From assembly GCA_021234155.1 (NCBI GenBank), contig JAJEKV010000056.1, positions 7,406,618 through 7,470,617 of the forward strand: a stretch of DNA of 64,000 bases. The letters are read 5' to 3'. The DNA is from Isoetes taiwanensis (taxonomy: Eukaryota; Streptophyta; Lycopodiopsida; Isoetales; Isoetaceae). Positions 22,039 to 32,627 of the stretch are shown piece by piece. Within the stretch, counting starts at the first letter, position 1; each line of letters starts with the position of its first letter. The notes beneath the pieces were generated by a model. The model searched no databases and had not been told where the DNA came from. It worked only from the letters and a program-made list of their open reading frames with translations. Both the position numbers and the translations under genes were made by a program.

Positions 22039-22099
22039 AAAAAGCAGTGTGGACGGTTTCGAGAATAAGACAAAGCGCCAAGAATCTCGAGAGCTGCTG

Positions 22100-22560
22100 A
22101 AAGAAACTGCCCGGAATAGAAAAATATTCTTTAAGTAGAAGAGCGACCCTTTAAACAGGATGTCCAAAAATTCAAATAAGGGGCGCATCTAAATGTAGAC
22201 ACGTGGTCGCCATCGAATTTATTACCCGCGGACGCCATTAACTATAGTCACGTGGGTTGGACTACCAATTAATTTAGATTCACGGACGTTATTAAATTTG
22301 GACTGGGCGGGCCATTTGAATTTTAAATCTTGTTTTGGGCGGGGGAAATTTAAATTCAAATTTAGGACCACCTTAAATACCGTCCCAATGCATATTCTCC
22401 GGTTACATTTCACGATTCTTCTCGAGCATCCATGGCGCAATCCGAAACAAAGGTAGCCCTGGCACCGGAATAGGTTTAATTTCTCATTCGTGATTACAGG
22501 ATAGATTATCGTTGCAGAATAGATTAGAATAGAAAACAATATAATAGAATTTCTACATGG
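22100..22560. promoter_or_regulatory. Divergent promoter region of element B
   Basis: Lies between the two opposed genes. It contains GGGCGGG blocks and an AT-rich inverted pair (ATTTGAATTTTAAAT near 22313, ATTTAAATTCAAAT near 22349). Element C has a comparable CCCGCCC plus ATTTGAAATTCAAAT block at 48244-48299, so the arrangement is conserved although the sequence is not. Confidence 0.45.
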
Positions 22561-22568
22561 TATAAATA
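22561..22568 (+). promoter_or_regulatory. TATA box of the element B small gene
   Basis: TATAAATA, 56 bp before the TTG codon that occupies the expected start position at 22617. Confidence 0.65.
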
Positions 22569-22616
22569 GCAGTGCTACCATTGCTTTAGGACAGCCATTA
22601 GACATTTATCGCCTCT

Positions 22617-22853
22617 TTGCCTCCTGAACCGCAGTATCGGGAGTCCATCACCTTCAGTATGAATCACTCAGATATCTACAGATGCAGCCAGAGAGGGATA
22701 CCCCTCGATGCTTGGTGCGAGGGTGTAGCTGCAAGCCCACAAAGAGCTTATCTGAAGATATACCCTGTAGTCCTTCATCTTGTGTGGGTGCCAGAACATG
22801 GTGTCTATGAGGTTGCTAGACTGACGATCCCGTCTATGAGGTTGCTAGACTAG
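22617..22853 (+). CDS. Small element-linked protein, B copy
   Basis: A member of the small family described at 8492: SMNHSDIYRC, PLDAW, HLVWVPEHGVYEV. The codon at the expected start is TTG, not ATG, and a TAG lies in frame just upstream. Either the start codon has mutated or translation begins at the internal ATG at 22659, giving about 64 residues beginning MNHSDI. The last codons (SMRLLD) arise from a short duplication of CTATGAGGTTGCTAGACT, replacing the acidic tail seen in A and C. The gene lies downstream of a TATA box and upstream of the transposase-like gene on the same strand. Confidence 0.65.
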   Translation: MPPEPQYRESITFSMNHSDIYRCSQRGIPLDAWCEGVAASPQRAYLKIYPVVLHLVWVPEHGVYEVARLTIPSMRLLD

Positions 22854-22959
22854 ACTGAGGTTGCTATGACGACATGTTTTGAAAATTATGTGAGTACTAC
22901 CAAATTTGTCCCCTTATTCCAGGCCAAACCTCTCTTGCACAGGTATTCCAGACCCCTAG

Positions 22960-23480
22960 ATTCATAAATTGGGCGGTCGCCATACTTAAGAATGTTGGGT
23001 TTCTCACTACATGCCCAGTTGCACAGGTTGCACAAACCCCCTCCCAGGGTGCCAGGTGCTCCGAACCCCCTCCCCAATCCCAAATTGGGCGACCGCCCAA
23101 TTTGAGTAGGGGGGGTCGGACTACCTTGTCGGGTACATGGTTGCTCAAGAAGCACAAACCCCCGATTTCCAAATTGCGCGACCGCCGAATTTGGGAGTGG
23201 GGGAGTTTGGACTAGGTGGGCAACCATGCGCCTGCCAGGTGCTCCAAACCCCCTCCCCAATCCCAAATTGGGCGACCGCCCAATTTGAGGGGAGGACTAC
23301 CTTGTCGGGTGCATGGTTGCCCAAGAAGGCCAAACCCCCCATTCCAAGAGAACCTTTCATTATTGCAGTTGTTGTTAAGACAAGAAAAGAAGTTAATTAT
23401 ATTAGCTACTTTGTTTTACTTGTTTTGTCAGTGACTTAATGCATGTGGACAATTGGTTTCTTATGCCACCTTTTTTGCAG
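22960..23480 (+). repeat. Palindrome-bearing leader of the element B transposase-like gene
   Basis: Palindromes at 22967 (right arm decayed), 23082-23103 (perfect), 23171-23192 (two mismatches) and 23265-23286 (perfect). A unit of about 185 bp (GTGCTCC, CCCTCCCCAATCCC, palindrome, CTACCTTGTCGGGT) is directly repeated. The block ends at CTTTTTTGCAG (23480), an excellent splice acceptor, so it is probably a 5' leader intron. The donor was not identified. Confidence 0.65.
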
Positions 23481-26400
23481 TTGTTGAATCTTTACCAGGG
23501 AGGCGTTGTCGTGGGGAGGGGGTTTCTCGTAGGCTCCAGTCTATGTCATTTCAAAGAAATCCCAGAAGGCTTGGTGAGTATTGGTGTCCAGGAGGTGCTG
23601 CTTCCTCAAGCACCTCTTCAGTGGCCAACTGCAGATGCTGAAACTCTCGGTGAGGCCAAGGGTTCCTTCATCCTCTGGAAACGAGAGGATGCACGCGATG
23701 CCTGTGTGGAAGACATACCAGCTACTCCGAAGAGAAGGCGTGTCGAGGAAACTGCATCCACAGCACCGTCAGTAGACATGCACTCGACACCCTCCGAGTG
23801 CAACATAGGTCTTGGTGTGTTGATGGGGGGCAGGGCTGCCCCACAGATGACCAGATATACATTGATCGACGTTGTCTGTGAGATTTGGCATTCCTGCAGT
23901 GCAATTCTTGCGGGCAAGGGGTTCATCTCATTCACTGATCCCGAAGATGCCGTATGTGACCAGTACTTGGGAATGAAGCATGTGGGCGTGACCATAACGG
24001 AGGGTTTCCCACTCCCTGCTGAAGTGAACCTTCGTTGCATGGGGTGCCTCTATCATCCAAGGCCAGGCATGCTGGTGAGATGGAGCAATGAATATGTGGT
24101 GGTGAACAGTCGCAAGGTATCTGAAATCTTCAGTCAGAGAACAAGAGAGCACGAAGAGCCGCTATCCAGTATCGGGAGCTCAGAGGTGGAAAAGCATCCA
24201 AACTACGAGAAGCGCAAATACACAATGCACACCCGTCAGCCGAGAAGGATACTCAGGGCCCCGAAAGCAGAGCGAGTCACTACTAATGAGGCTATCCTGA
24301 AGTATCAGAAGACGTTGTGCTGCACATTAGGGTGTTGTGGAAGGTTTACAAAAAAGGAAGTCATCGACATGAGGAAGGACTTCTATTCCATGAAATCCTC
24401 AGATCGGGTTACTTACGTCTACGACATGTTTGGTAATAACATGAAGGGACACAAGGTGCCCAGGCTGATGCTGAATGGCAAAGTTGTGTGTGAAAGGGCA
24501 TGGTACCTAGGCCTAGGCATATCGAAGTCCGGATATCTCAAATGGAAGGCTCAATATCGTGAGGGTGCACGTAAGGCAGAACATGGAAACAGTGGCACCT
24601 TGAAACCCAGGGCATCCACACTAGCTTCTAAAGCAGTTTTCTCAATGTTTGTGAGAGAAAACTGCGAGTCCATGCCGCACCGCAGTCGAAGGAATGAGGA
24701 TGGAATTCGCGAGAACGTGAGGAAGCTGCCCACCATGTTTTCAAAAACCTGCATTCTTAACGAGGTCAACGTAGAGGTTGAAGCATTGACGGGAAAGCAA
24801 GTCTCTTATCCCGGATTTGTCAAGACTTGGAGGCGCAGTTTCCGGGATGTCACAATAGCAAGGAAAATACCATTCTCCAAATGTGACACATGTGAGGTGA
24901 TTCGCACGAAATTGTTGAAGACCAAAGATGTGGGAGAAAGAAACATACTACATGAGCAGAGGAGGGCACACAGAGTTGAACAAATTTCATGTCGCACGCA
25001 GTACTGGTCATGGAGAGTGTACTCGCATAGACATCCGCGAGAGGCAGTGTGTATCATTCACGACAAGATGGATCAGGCAAAGACAATGATTCCGAAACTA
25101 CATCAATCAGTGAAGTCTCTTTGGAGGCTTGATAAGTTGAAGACATCATTGGCAGGTGCTATCACACATGGGCACGGGAAGGGTGCTTATGGGAATTTCT
25201 CCTTGGACCTCTGGCCAGACGACTCTAATTTCCATGTTGGTTCGATAAATAGTATCTTGAGAAGGCTTGAGATGGTCCATGATTATAGTGGTGGTCATCT
25301 AGCCAAACCTGAGCATGGAGCAGCGGAGTGGGTTGCTGCACTTAGGGACACCTCCGCATTGCAGGCGAAGTTGTCATTGACCAATGGGGGTCTGCCGGAG
25401 CAAACGCCAGCACCTGACGGCCCGTCATTCAAGCCCCTCCCTAGAACACTCCTTCTACAACTCGACAATGCATCTGGACAAAACAAGAATCAGTATGTAT
25501 TCTCATATTTGTCCTACCTTGTGTATCTAGGCGTGTTTGAGGAGATTGAGTTAGGGTTCATGATGCCCGGCCACACGCACGAGGATATTGATGCTTTGTT
25601 CGGGAACTTATCATCATCACTGAAGAAAGCTGAGGTGCTGACCATGCCTGAACTATTATATGAGTGGCTAAAGTGCAATCTCAAGGCACCAGTGCCCTAT
25701 ATTGTTGACAAAGTGCCAGATTGGAAAGGGTTCATCGAGGGCTACATTCCAGATGGTGAAGACAGACTGACGGGTCACACCAGCCCTTTGGCATTCAAAT
25801 TTGCCATGAATGGCGAGTGGCCAGTCATGTACCACAAGGCTAGACCTAGCTTCCTGGAATGGCTACCAACAGAGGGAATTAGGATGTGGAAGCAGGGGGC
25901 TGATGGGAAGCCGTTGATGCCACGAGGGAACCCTAAGTTGTTGCCTCCTAAGGAGTCAGTTAAGGACTTGGGCCAGCTGCGCAATAGTATCCACAAGCAT
26001 ATCCTCCATTGGCTTGCAATCTCCAACAATGACAAGGGCAACCCAGAGCAGGAAAACTATTCGACACAGTTTACCTCAACCATTGAGTATTGGATGAGGC
26101 TCTTGCAAGAGCTCGGGCAAATTGGGCACACTGAGGGATGCTACGAGGACTTCTGGCCGGTGACAAGGCAGGTGCCAGCTAATCGTGCAGATGTTGTTGC
26201 AGTAGTGGAACCACTCGCTGAGGTGACACCTGCTTATGTGGGTCCGTGGAAAGATAGGCCCATACCTGAGTTCAATCCTTTCAAAGACCTTGGGAAAGGT
26301 ATGTTCGTTCTAGCACGCCCGGACGATGTCTTGTGCCCAACCTGGGTGGGGTATACTACCGAAGAGCCTCAGATGGACGACAAGAAGGAGAATTTCGAGA

Positions 26401-26633
26401 CCATCCAGGTGACTTGGTGGGAGCCTGTACCAGTGAGGAACCAAGTGTATCCATCTAATTATGTCAACTGTTGGAAAAAGAGATGGAGGCCCACAGCGGC
26501 TGGTGACCGCGTCGACATAGAGGCCATCGACTTTGCTTGGGCTCCATCCAACAAGAAGAAGCTACCCACCACTATCAAGATTCCAGCGCACGTTGCTGAA
26601 GCGTATGCGGCGCTGGTCGGGGATGGCAACTGA
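23439..26633 (+). CDS. Putative RNase-H-fold transposase (DUF7869-like), intact
   Basis: 1,064 codons without a break, the best-preserved large gene of the family. Landmarks: a Cys pair in PFSKCDTCEVIRTK (about residue 480), CIIHDKMDQAKTMIPKL (about 540), LLLQLDNASGQNKNQYVFSY (about 673) and GFMMPGHTHEDIDALFG (about 714). The three acidic positions in HDKMD, QLDN and HEDID fit a DDE/D catalytic layout in an RNase H fold, and the D-N-x-x-G-Q-N-K-N box is what I associate with the DUF7869 family. It would cut and join element DNA in the nucleus; this role is inferred. It is transcribed divergently from the methylase-like gene. The ATG at 23439 precedes a TTGCAG acceptor at 23480, so a spliced form could start elsewhere. 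Confidence 0.7.
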   Translation: MHVDNWFLMPPFLQLLNLYQGGVVVGRGFLVGSSLCHFKEIPEGLVSIGVQEVLLPQAPLQWPTADAETLGEAKGSFILWKREDARDACVEDIPATPKRRRVEETASTAPSVDMHSTPSECNIGLGVLMGGRAAPQMTRYTLIDVVCEIWHSCSAILAGKGFISFTDPEDAVCDQYLGMKHVGVTITEGFPLPAEVNLRCMGCLYHPRPGMLVRWSNEYVVVNSRKVSEIFSQRTREHEEPLSSIGSSEVEKHPNYEKRKYTMHTRQPRRILRAPKAERVTTNEAILKYQKTLCCTLGCCGRFTKKEVIDMRKDFYSMKSSDRVTYVYDMFGNNMKGHKVPRLMLNGKVVCERAWYLGLGISKSGYLKWKAQYREGARKAEHGNSGTLKPRASTLASKAVFSMFVRENCESMPHRSRRNEDGIRENVRKLPTMFSKTCILNEVNVEVEALTGKQVSYPGFVKTWRRSFRDVTIARKIPFSKCDTCEVIRTKLLKTKDVGERNILHEQRRAHRVEQISCRTQYWSWRVYSHRHPREAVCIIHDKMDQAKTMIPKLHQSVKSLWRLDKLKTSLAGAITHGHGKGAYGNFSLDLWPDDSNFHVGSINSILRRLEMVHDYSGGHLAKPEHGAAEWVAALRDTSALQAKLSLTNGGLPEQTPAPDGPSFKPLPRTLLLQLDNASGQNKNQYVFSYLSYLVYLGVFEEIELGFMMPGHTHEDIDALFGNLSSSLKKAEVLTMPELLYEWLKCNLKAPVPYIVDKVPDWKGFIEGYIPDGEDRLTGHTSPLAFKFAMNGEWPVMYHKARPSFLEWLPTEGIRMWKQGADGKPLMPRGNPKLLPPKESVKDLGQLRNSIHKHILHWLAISNNDKGNPEQENYSTQFTSTIEYWMRLLQELGQIGHTEGCYEDFWPVTRQVPANRADVVAVVEPLAEVTPAYVGPWKDRPIPEFNPFKDLGKGMFVLARPDDVLCPTWVGYTTEEPQMDDKKENFETIQVTWWEPVPVRNQVYPSNYVNCWKKRWRPTAAGDRVDIEAIDFAWAPSNKKKLPTTIKIPAHVAEAYAALVGDGN

Positions 26634-26640
26634 GGTGAGA

Positions 26641-29600
26641 AAAAACCTCATCGATGTAACAATTTAGAAAAAAGTCCAAATATTCATTTTTTGTCCACAT
26701 ATAACGGAATTGTGCTTAATATATAGAAATCTAGGAACAGGGTGCTTTATAGTTAAAAAAAAAAAATCTCCCTTTGCTCTGGATTCAATTGCATTTTCAA
26801 TTCGATTTGAAACCATAGCTACAATACATAAGATAAAATAAGATGAAACACTACTGACAATTATGATAGATGCCTATGGTGAATACACGGGTTTGTTTAA
26901 TTTATTTGTCTCCAATTTAAGATATCTTGAGTTTCTAAAGGGACAGGAAAAAACTGAGTTTGACACATATACAGATGAGGAAGAAGCCTCACTATATGCA
27001 AAAAAAGCAACAGTGCAAAAGGCTATCTGCCATACACCTATCAGATTTCAAAAACTTCAGAAAATATGGAGGAATATGACAAAATCCGGCATGGGAGCTG
27101 GACTTCCATCTTCTACAGAGAAGTTATACAAATACATTGTCGTTCTGGTTCCTTATCACTTCTCACTTATAGAAAGGCAACTAATAAGATTAGACATATG
27201 TACTAAAATTATAAGCAGATTGCAGATTGTTATGAGACACTTATGCATTTAATGGCACAAGAGAATGTTTTTCCACTCTTTCTCCACAACAATTGGTCAA
27301 AGGATACTTACACATTTGGTTCTACAGATGTGTCACTTACTTCAATTCTGTCTTCACATTTAATACTGCAAGTAGTCCAATTGCTTCATCTTCACATTGA
27401 TGGAAATTGTTTTTTCTTAATTTTTGCCGTTAGCCTAATTTATTCCTACATAAAACCTCAATTCCTATCTCCAATTGTCCTCTGCTACCAATCCAATGTT
27501 TTGCTCAGAATTTCATCTTGACTTTTTATTTTGGTATAGCTGGCATTTTGAACAGGGATATGGGAGTTAGCATTCTTGGATATATTACTCGCATCTTCAT
27601 GCAGATCATCTATCTTCAAGATGCTCTTTCTATGGATCTAAAGACATTTACAATTATTTTCTCAAGAGCAGAATACTGTTGGTTTTCGACTCCAAAATAT
27701 AGTTTGCTGATGCATTCTTCTTTATATCGGCTTCTCCTATTTTACTAGGCCTTCTATCTATAGTGCTTTTTCTTCACTATGGTTTTATTATTGTTATTCA
27801 CAAAACTGTTGCATGCTCTTTCATTGCAACCATGGTTGCCTATGTACTTGAGCTTTCTTAGTTAATGAAAAACCTACTCTTACTCGTAAAAAAAGAAAAA
27901 GAAAAAGAAAAACAAACATATATATTATAAATCTGGACTATAATATGCAACAAAATTGCACAACTGTGCCAATAAACTAACATAGGTTTGATAAAACAAT
28001 GTGACGATAGATTAACTTATAACAAAAGTAATGACGAACAAATGATATAAATTTGAACATAGTATGCCAATACAACCACGACTAATAAGTTGGAGAAAAT
28101 AGAGATTAGACATGTGATAATAATATGACAATAGAATAGAATAGAATAGAATAGAATTGTTTTTATCGTCCACGGAGACCAATCAGCCTATGGGACCCAA
28201 TACAAAAAGCGCAGCAGTCACATTACTGCCCGGATTAAAAAACCCCCGCCCCGAAGGGTTTTCGAGGGAAAAACCGTGGCAGCAATAAGACTGTTGACAA
28301 CGATTAAATGGTTGAATGGGGGCATATCTGAGCCCTCAAGTCCAGTACTTCCTGGATGTATGATCCGAGTGAGCGCACTGAAGTCGTGCCCAGTATCATG
28401 TGTAGCGGTATGAAATGACATAATTTTGATAAATGTGTGAAAAAAGAACGATACAAACAATTGCAAATTTTATATCTTTGGTTTTAGAATATAAATGCAC
28501 AAAAGATGGTTTGATGAGGGTTTTCTGAATGGGGATATATGATTCCTTACCTCCTGCTCCTTCGATGATTGCTCCTTCTCATGGGAGCTCTTTGTGTCTG
28601 TCTCTAATGCAGAAAGAGTGGATGCTTGATCTCGGATATTACCCACTTCACGATGCACATGTTTAAAACCTTTTCGGGAACGACCCGCCTGACATTCATA
28701 AAGCATATGCTTAAACTCCAATTGTAAATTGATGGCCTGAGTCAATGAAAAGGCCTCCTCTTCCATGGAAGTTGCTTGTTCATAGGTACATACCACATTG
28801 CTAGGGATTTCAGTTAGCGTTCATGTTAGTGCTGAGCTGCATGGGAAGAAATCATTAAGGGTTTTGAAAAGCACTTGTTTTGGTGGTCCATTGCACAATT
28901 GTCTCTTGCAAGTCACATTAAAGTGGCCAAGTCGGTCCTCAGTAGTAACATGTCTATATGGCATCCTTACTACTAGCCCCACATGTCAAAGTACACGAGC
29001 TCATTGCAATAGTCTGGAACTTTGTATGGGCTAGTACTGAGGGCTTGATCTAAATGCATCCTTCCAAAATGGGCAGGTAATCTTGGTATGATGGACTTCT
29101 TATTGCAGAGAAAAGTCCTTATTTCAAAGTTCGTTTGGGGACTCCTAAACGGTGAAGATGGCTCTCCTGGTTTAGACCTTCTTAAACAATCTCTTAGACA
29201 CTGTGCCATCTAGATAAGAAGGCAGTTAAATAAGTTATGCCTTGGGCATCATTTCATTCTCTGTAGCCTTTTCCAAATGCCTCTCCTTTTTCACGTAGAT
29301 TATTTACAGCATGGGATGCAGTCAGACATCCTTTTTGGCCATGTCCTTCCATCCACGCCCTACTAGAGATTTCGTATTGGACACCACTGTCGCCAAACCT
29401 CTCAACACCTCCGCTGGCTGCATCAATTCGTCCTCCTTACACAGAGATAATGGATCCTTGTAGATGTCGTCTCCCTTCAAGCATGGTATGAAGTCGATTG
29501 CCTATGGTCTTGGCCTAAATTTTAGGCAAAATTTTTGCTCTCCCAAGGATGTGTCTGTATGGGAGAAGTTCACAGAAAATTTGCCTCTTATAGTGGGGGT

Positions 29601-29733
29601 TGCTGTTACAGAAAGGGTGCTTTAGAATTGATATGAAAGTATGCACAAAGGCTAGCACTTTGTCTGCTCAATATATTGCCTCCTCTTAGTACCACAACAC
29701 TTCCTATTGCCAATTCAGGTCGCACATGACCTT
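26641..29733. other. AT-rich stretch without a recognised gene
   Basis: Holds a 129-codon ORF at 26863-27252 and a 108-codon minus-strand ORF at 28470-28796 (Gln/Glu-rich, helical). Neither has a motif I know. An (AATAG) microsatellite runs about 28129-28158. The segment to 29733 joins 42901 across the Ty3 insertion. Confidence 0.4.
28129..28158 (+). repeat. (GAATA)n microsatellite
   Basis: Five to six perfect copies of the pentamer GAATA. Confidence 0.9.
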
Positions 29734-29738
29734 GGCTT

Positions 29739-31353
29739 TGTGACGCTCCCTGAATATATACGACCCCGGTCGTATACATACGGGGACTTTCCCCTCCCAT
29801 GGCAACCATCTCACCATGAGCAGGGCCCTCCGTCTGACCCGGGCCATCTACGTAGAGATGCTCGAGTGAAGGACACGGAGGTGTCATTCGGCCCACGCCT
29901 TCGATGGGCTCCTACGGCGCGGAAGCATGAATACAAGGGTTAGCACACAGCATAAATCATATATAAATAACCACCACGAAGGGTGGCGCATCCATCCAAT
30001 TACCAACGGCAAAGAATATGTATCTAAACCTAAGAAAACACCCCAAACCCCAGGTTCTACCCCGGTTCAGACTCCTGTGAGGATGGACTGACGGCTCGGT
30101 CTTAAGAGATCAGCAGACAGAGGTATAACCTGGCGTTGGCTGGCAAAGAACATCGGCTAGGGTTGTCCACTCCATCCGTCCCTCCTGTGCACACTTTGCA
30201 GATGGGTCGATCCACGCTATGGCTTCGCTATAGCCTTCCGGAGACGCAGACTCAAGGTATCACCCTTTTGAGCCTACTCCAGGGTTCATGACGCCCCGGT
30301 CCGATGAGGCAGGTCGTGGAAGTCCCCTTCCGTGATCACGATGGTTCCATGGGTGAGCTAGAGAATACGTGCGCATCAGCGACCCCCTCGCATCCGCACC
30401 CAACTTACTCACCCTAAATCTACTCAAAGTGCAAGATGCTCCGTGACGGATCACACCTCTACACCCGTGGAGTGTCGGACTCATACCCGCCCCCCTACGT
30501 GGACCGGCTATCGCCTAGCCCAATCGTAGGAGTCTCAGGAGCCTTTTATGTTCGTGCAAGACCCCACTCCCACTTCACCACTGCGTCCCTTCTCTGGTGC
30601 TAAGTCAGACCATAGCGTCTACGATCCGGTGGTCTCTTGCACACATGCCGCAACTAATGGGAATATTACAGGGCCCTATCTAGGAACATACTATCATACA
30701 TGAGCTCAATGGGTCTCTACCCCTTTTAAACCCCTCGTTTAATGGAAGCTACTGAAATACTTCATAGATACACCGATCATTCCTTAACAGAGCACCATTC
30801 ATAATTGAAATGTAATCCTACTTACCACAGAAGGGTTAATCTCAACAAAGGCAATCAGAAAAGAGTACTGAAGTACTATCCTACAATTCACAAGCTAAAC
30901 TACTACTAACCCGTGTTTCGGCCGGAACCATTATCGTGGGTGCTTCCATATTGTAAAGTAGGGTGGCAGCGGCGACTAGTGGGTGTTCAAATGATTTGGG
31001 GAGTCGACATAATCTTTTGGGCTCAATCAAGCTCCTTGAAGGCTCTGGCTGGGGTCGATTATGGTTGATATGGGGGTGGTGATCCACCTTGATGGCTCCA
31101 ATTAGCATTCACCATGCTGGCCAATCGAGTTTGGCCAGATGGCGCCTTCCCAAAACATAATTAACTTAATTATCCTTCTTAAATATTAATTCCTTAATTA
31201 TAGGTTATTATCCTTAATGATTAAATTAGTATAGCTAATTTAATCCCTTTTAGGTCACCCCCCTAGGTTACCATACCCCATGGTGGCGTATCTATACTGG
31301 GTGACGTGTCAATGTATTTATATGCATACCGTATAAATACTTGGAACGTCACA
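29739..31353 (-). repeat. 3' LTR of the Ty3 element
   Basis: Starts (plus strand) TGTGACGCTCCC and ends GTATAAATACTTGGAACGTCACA. Near the right edge GTATTTATA and TATAAATAC form an inverted pair. Confidence 0.95.
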
Positions 31354-31366
31354 TTCTCCCCTCCTT
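31354..31366 (-). other. Polypurine tract
   Basis: On the minus strand AAGGAGGGGAGAA immediately precedes the 3' LTR, as expected for plus-strand DNA priming. Confidence 0.85.
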
Positions 31367-31946
31367 AGAATTAATGCTGTCCCCAGCATTAGGTTTAGAT
31401 ATAAATATAGGACATGACATTATGAAGGAAGGTAATTCCTTATTTCCGAAGGTAATATATTAAAAACTTTAAAGTTTAAAACAGTTTAAGCACCGAGGTG
31501 CATTTCACATGATTATCATAATCAAGAAGTTCAAGGACCGAAGTCCAATATCAACATCAGAGTAATAACAAAACAAGACGTGTAGACAAAATAAAACTGA
31601 AGAAGTCGGGCCATCAGCAACCCTCTAACATGGGCAGGTCACGTACTGCTCACTGGCCTGCACATGTCAGTATATCAGTATATATAATTAGATTGTGGTT
31701 GAAGGGACCACCCCCTATAATAGCGAAAAGAAAATCCTATTTACCAGAGAACCTATCATGTCTATGGTTTGCAATTCATTGCAGGATAGGGAATGGTCAA
31801 GTTCCCATTATAGCCGAGATGAACGCAGCCTATTACCTATATGCTCTCCAAGCAAGTCGTGGTCAGGTCAACATTGACGGTACACCACGTCCTAGAGAAC
31901 ACAAAGGTGATCTCATCATCGGTAACTATTATTATTTATGATGCAT

Positions 31947-32627
31947 CTACCCCTCTAGAGCGCTACTCTTGGCAATCAAGCTTCCAAGCTTACCGCCGGC
32001 TGCGGGGTTGATAGCATCGTTGATGGTGCGGCCTTGAGATTCCCGCATGAAGTCCGGATAGTGCTTCTCAAGGTCTATCTTCATCACCCAGGTAGCATCC
32101 TCAACTGGTAAGTGCTTCCACTTAACCAAGTATTGCAACATTTGAGTCCTTCTGGTTTGTTTATAAGCTCGATCAAGAAGAGCTTCAGGCACTATCTCCA
32201 GCTGCTCCTCTGTCATTTCTAGGAGGGTTGGAGTATCCAAAACCTCCTCTGGATCAGGGGTGTGTTGTTTCAGAAGGCTCACGTGAAAGACCTTGTGGAT
32301 CTTCAAGGGGGGCGGCAAATCCAAGCGATATGCCTGCTCTCCAACACGCTCAATAATTTTGAACGGTCCAGCACATCTGTGTGCCAATTTCTTGCAGTTG
32401 CCAATCTTAAGCTTGGCTTGTTTTACCTTAATCTTAAGCCAAACTGATTCACCCACCTGGAAAACGCGTGGGGTTCTGTGCTTATCGGCTACACTCTTTT
32501 GACGACTGCGTGCAGCTAATAAGTAATCACGAACTTCTTCGACCAGAGCTTGCATTTGGAGTTGTTGAGAAACCTCCACTTTAGAAACGGGGTTATGCCA
32601 TGTGTCTGGAGTACCATAATTTATCAT
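31947..32627 (-). pseudogene. Ty3 integrase C-terminus and chromodomain-like end
   Basis: About 226 codons: VSQQLQMQALVEEV, KHRTPRVFQVGESVWLKIK (integrase GPY-type region with FKIIERVGEQAYRLDLP) and, near the end, QYLVKWKHLPVEDATWV, the shape of a chromodomain (Y-L-V-K-W, then W-x-x-x). Chromoviral chromodomains read histone methyl marks to guide integration. It is separated from the rest of integrase by a frameshift near 32620. Confidence 0.85.

Larger units (their letters stand above)
16898..26640. mobile_element. Element B: divergent methylase-like and transposase-like genes with AAATTGGGCG palindromes
   Basis: A ParB/MTase-like gene runs leftward (22038 to 17149). A small TATA-driven gene (22617-22853) and a 1,064-codon transposase-like gene (23439-26633) run rightward. 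The 22-bp palindrome AAATTGGGCG, then GT or AC, then the reverse complement, recurs in every palindrome-bearing intron (18127, 18198, 18258; 19428, 19539, 19599; 21365, 21469, with decayed 21422, 21525, 21624) and in the transposase leader (22967, 23082, 23171, 23265). Relics near 16902 and 17121 suggest the left boundary. No terminal repeats or target duplication were found, so the ends are estimates. Confidence 0.65.

Noticed and set aside
16898-26640. Terminal inverted repeats or target duplications for elements A, B and C
   Set aside because: I compared the outer flanks by eye and found no convincing pair, so the ends given are only coding- and palindrome-based estimates.
26863-27748. Exons of a gene downstream of element B
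   Set aside because: The ORFs are short, AT-rich and without motif or consistent splice sites.
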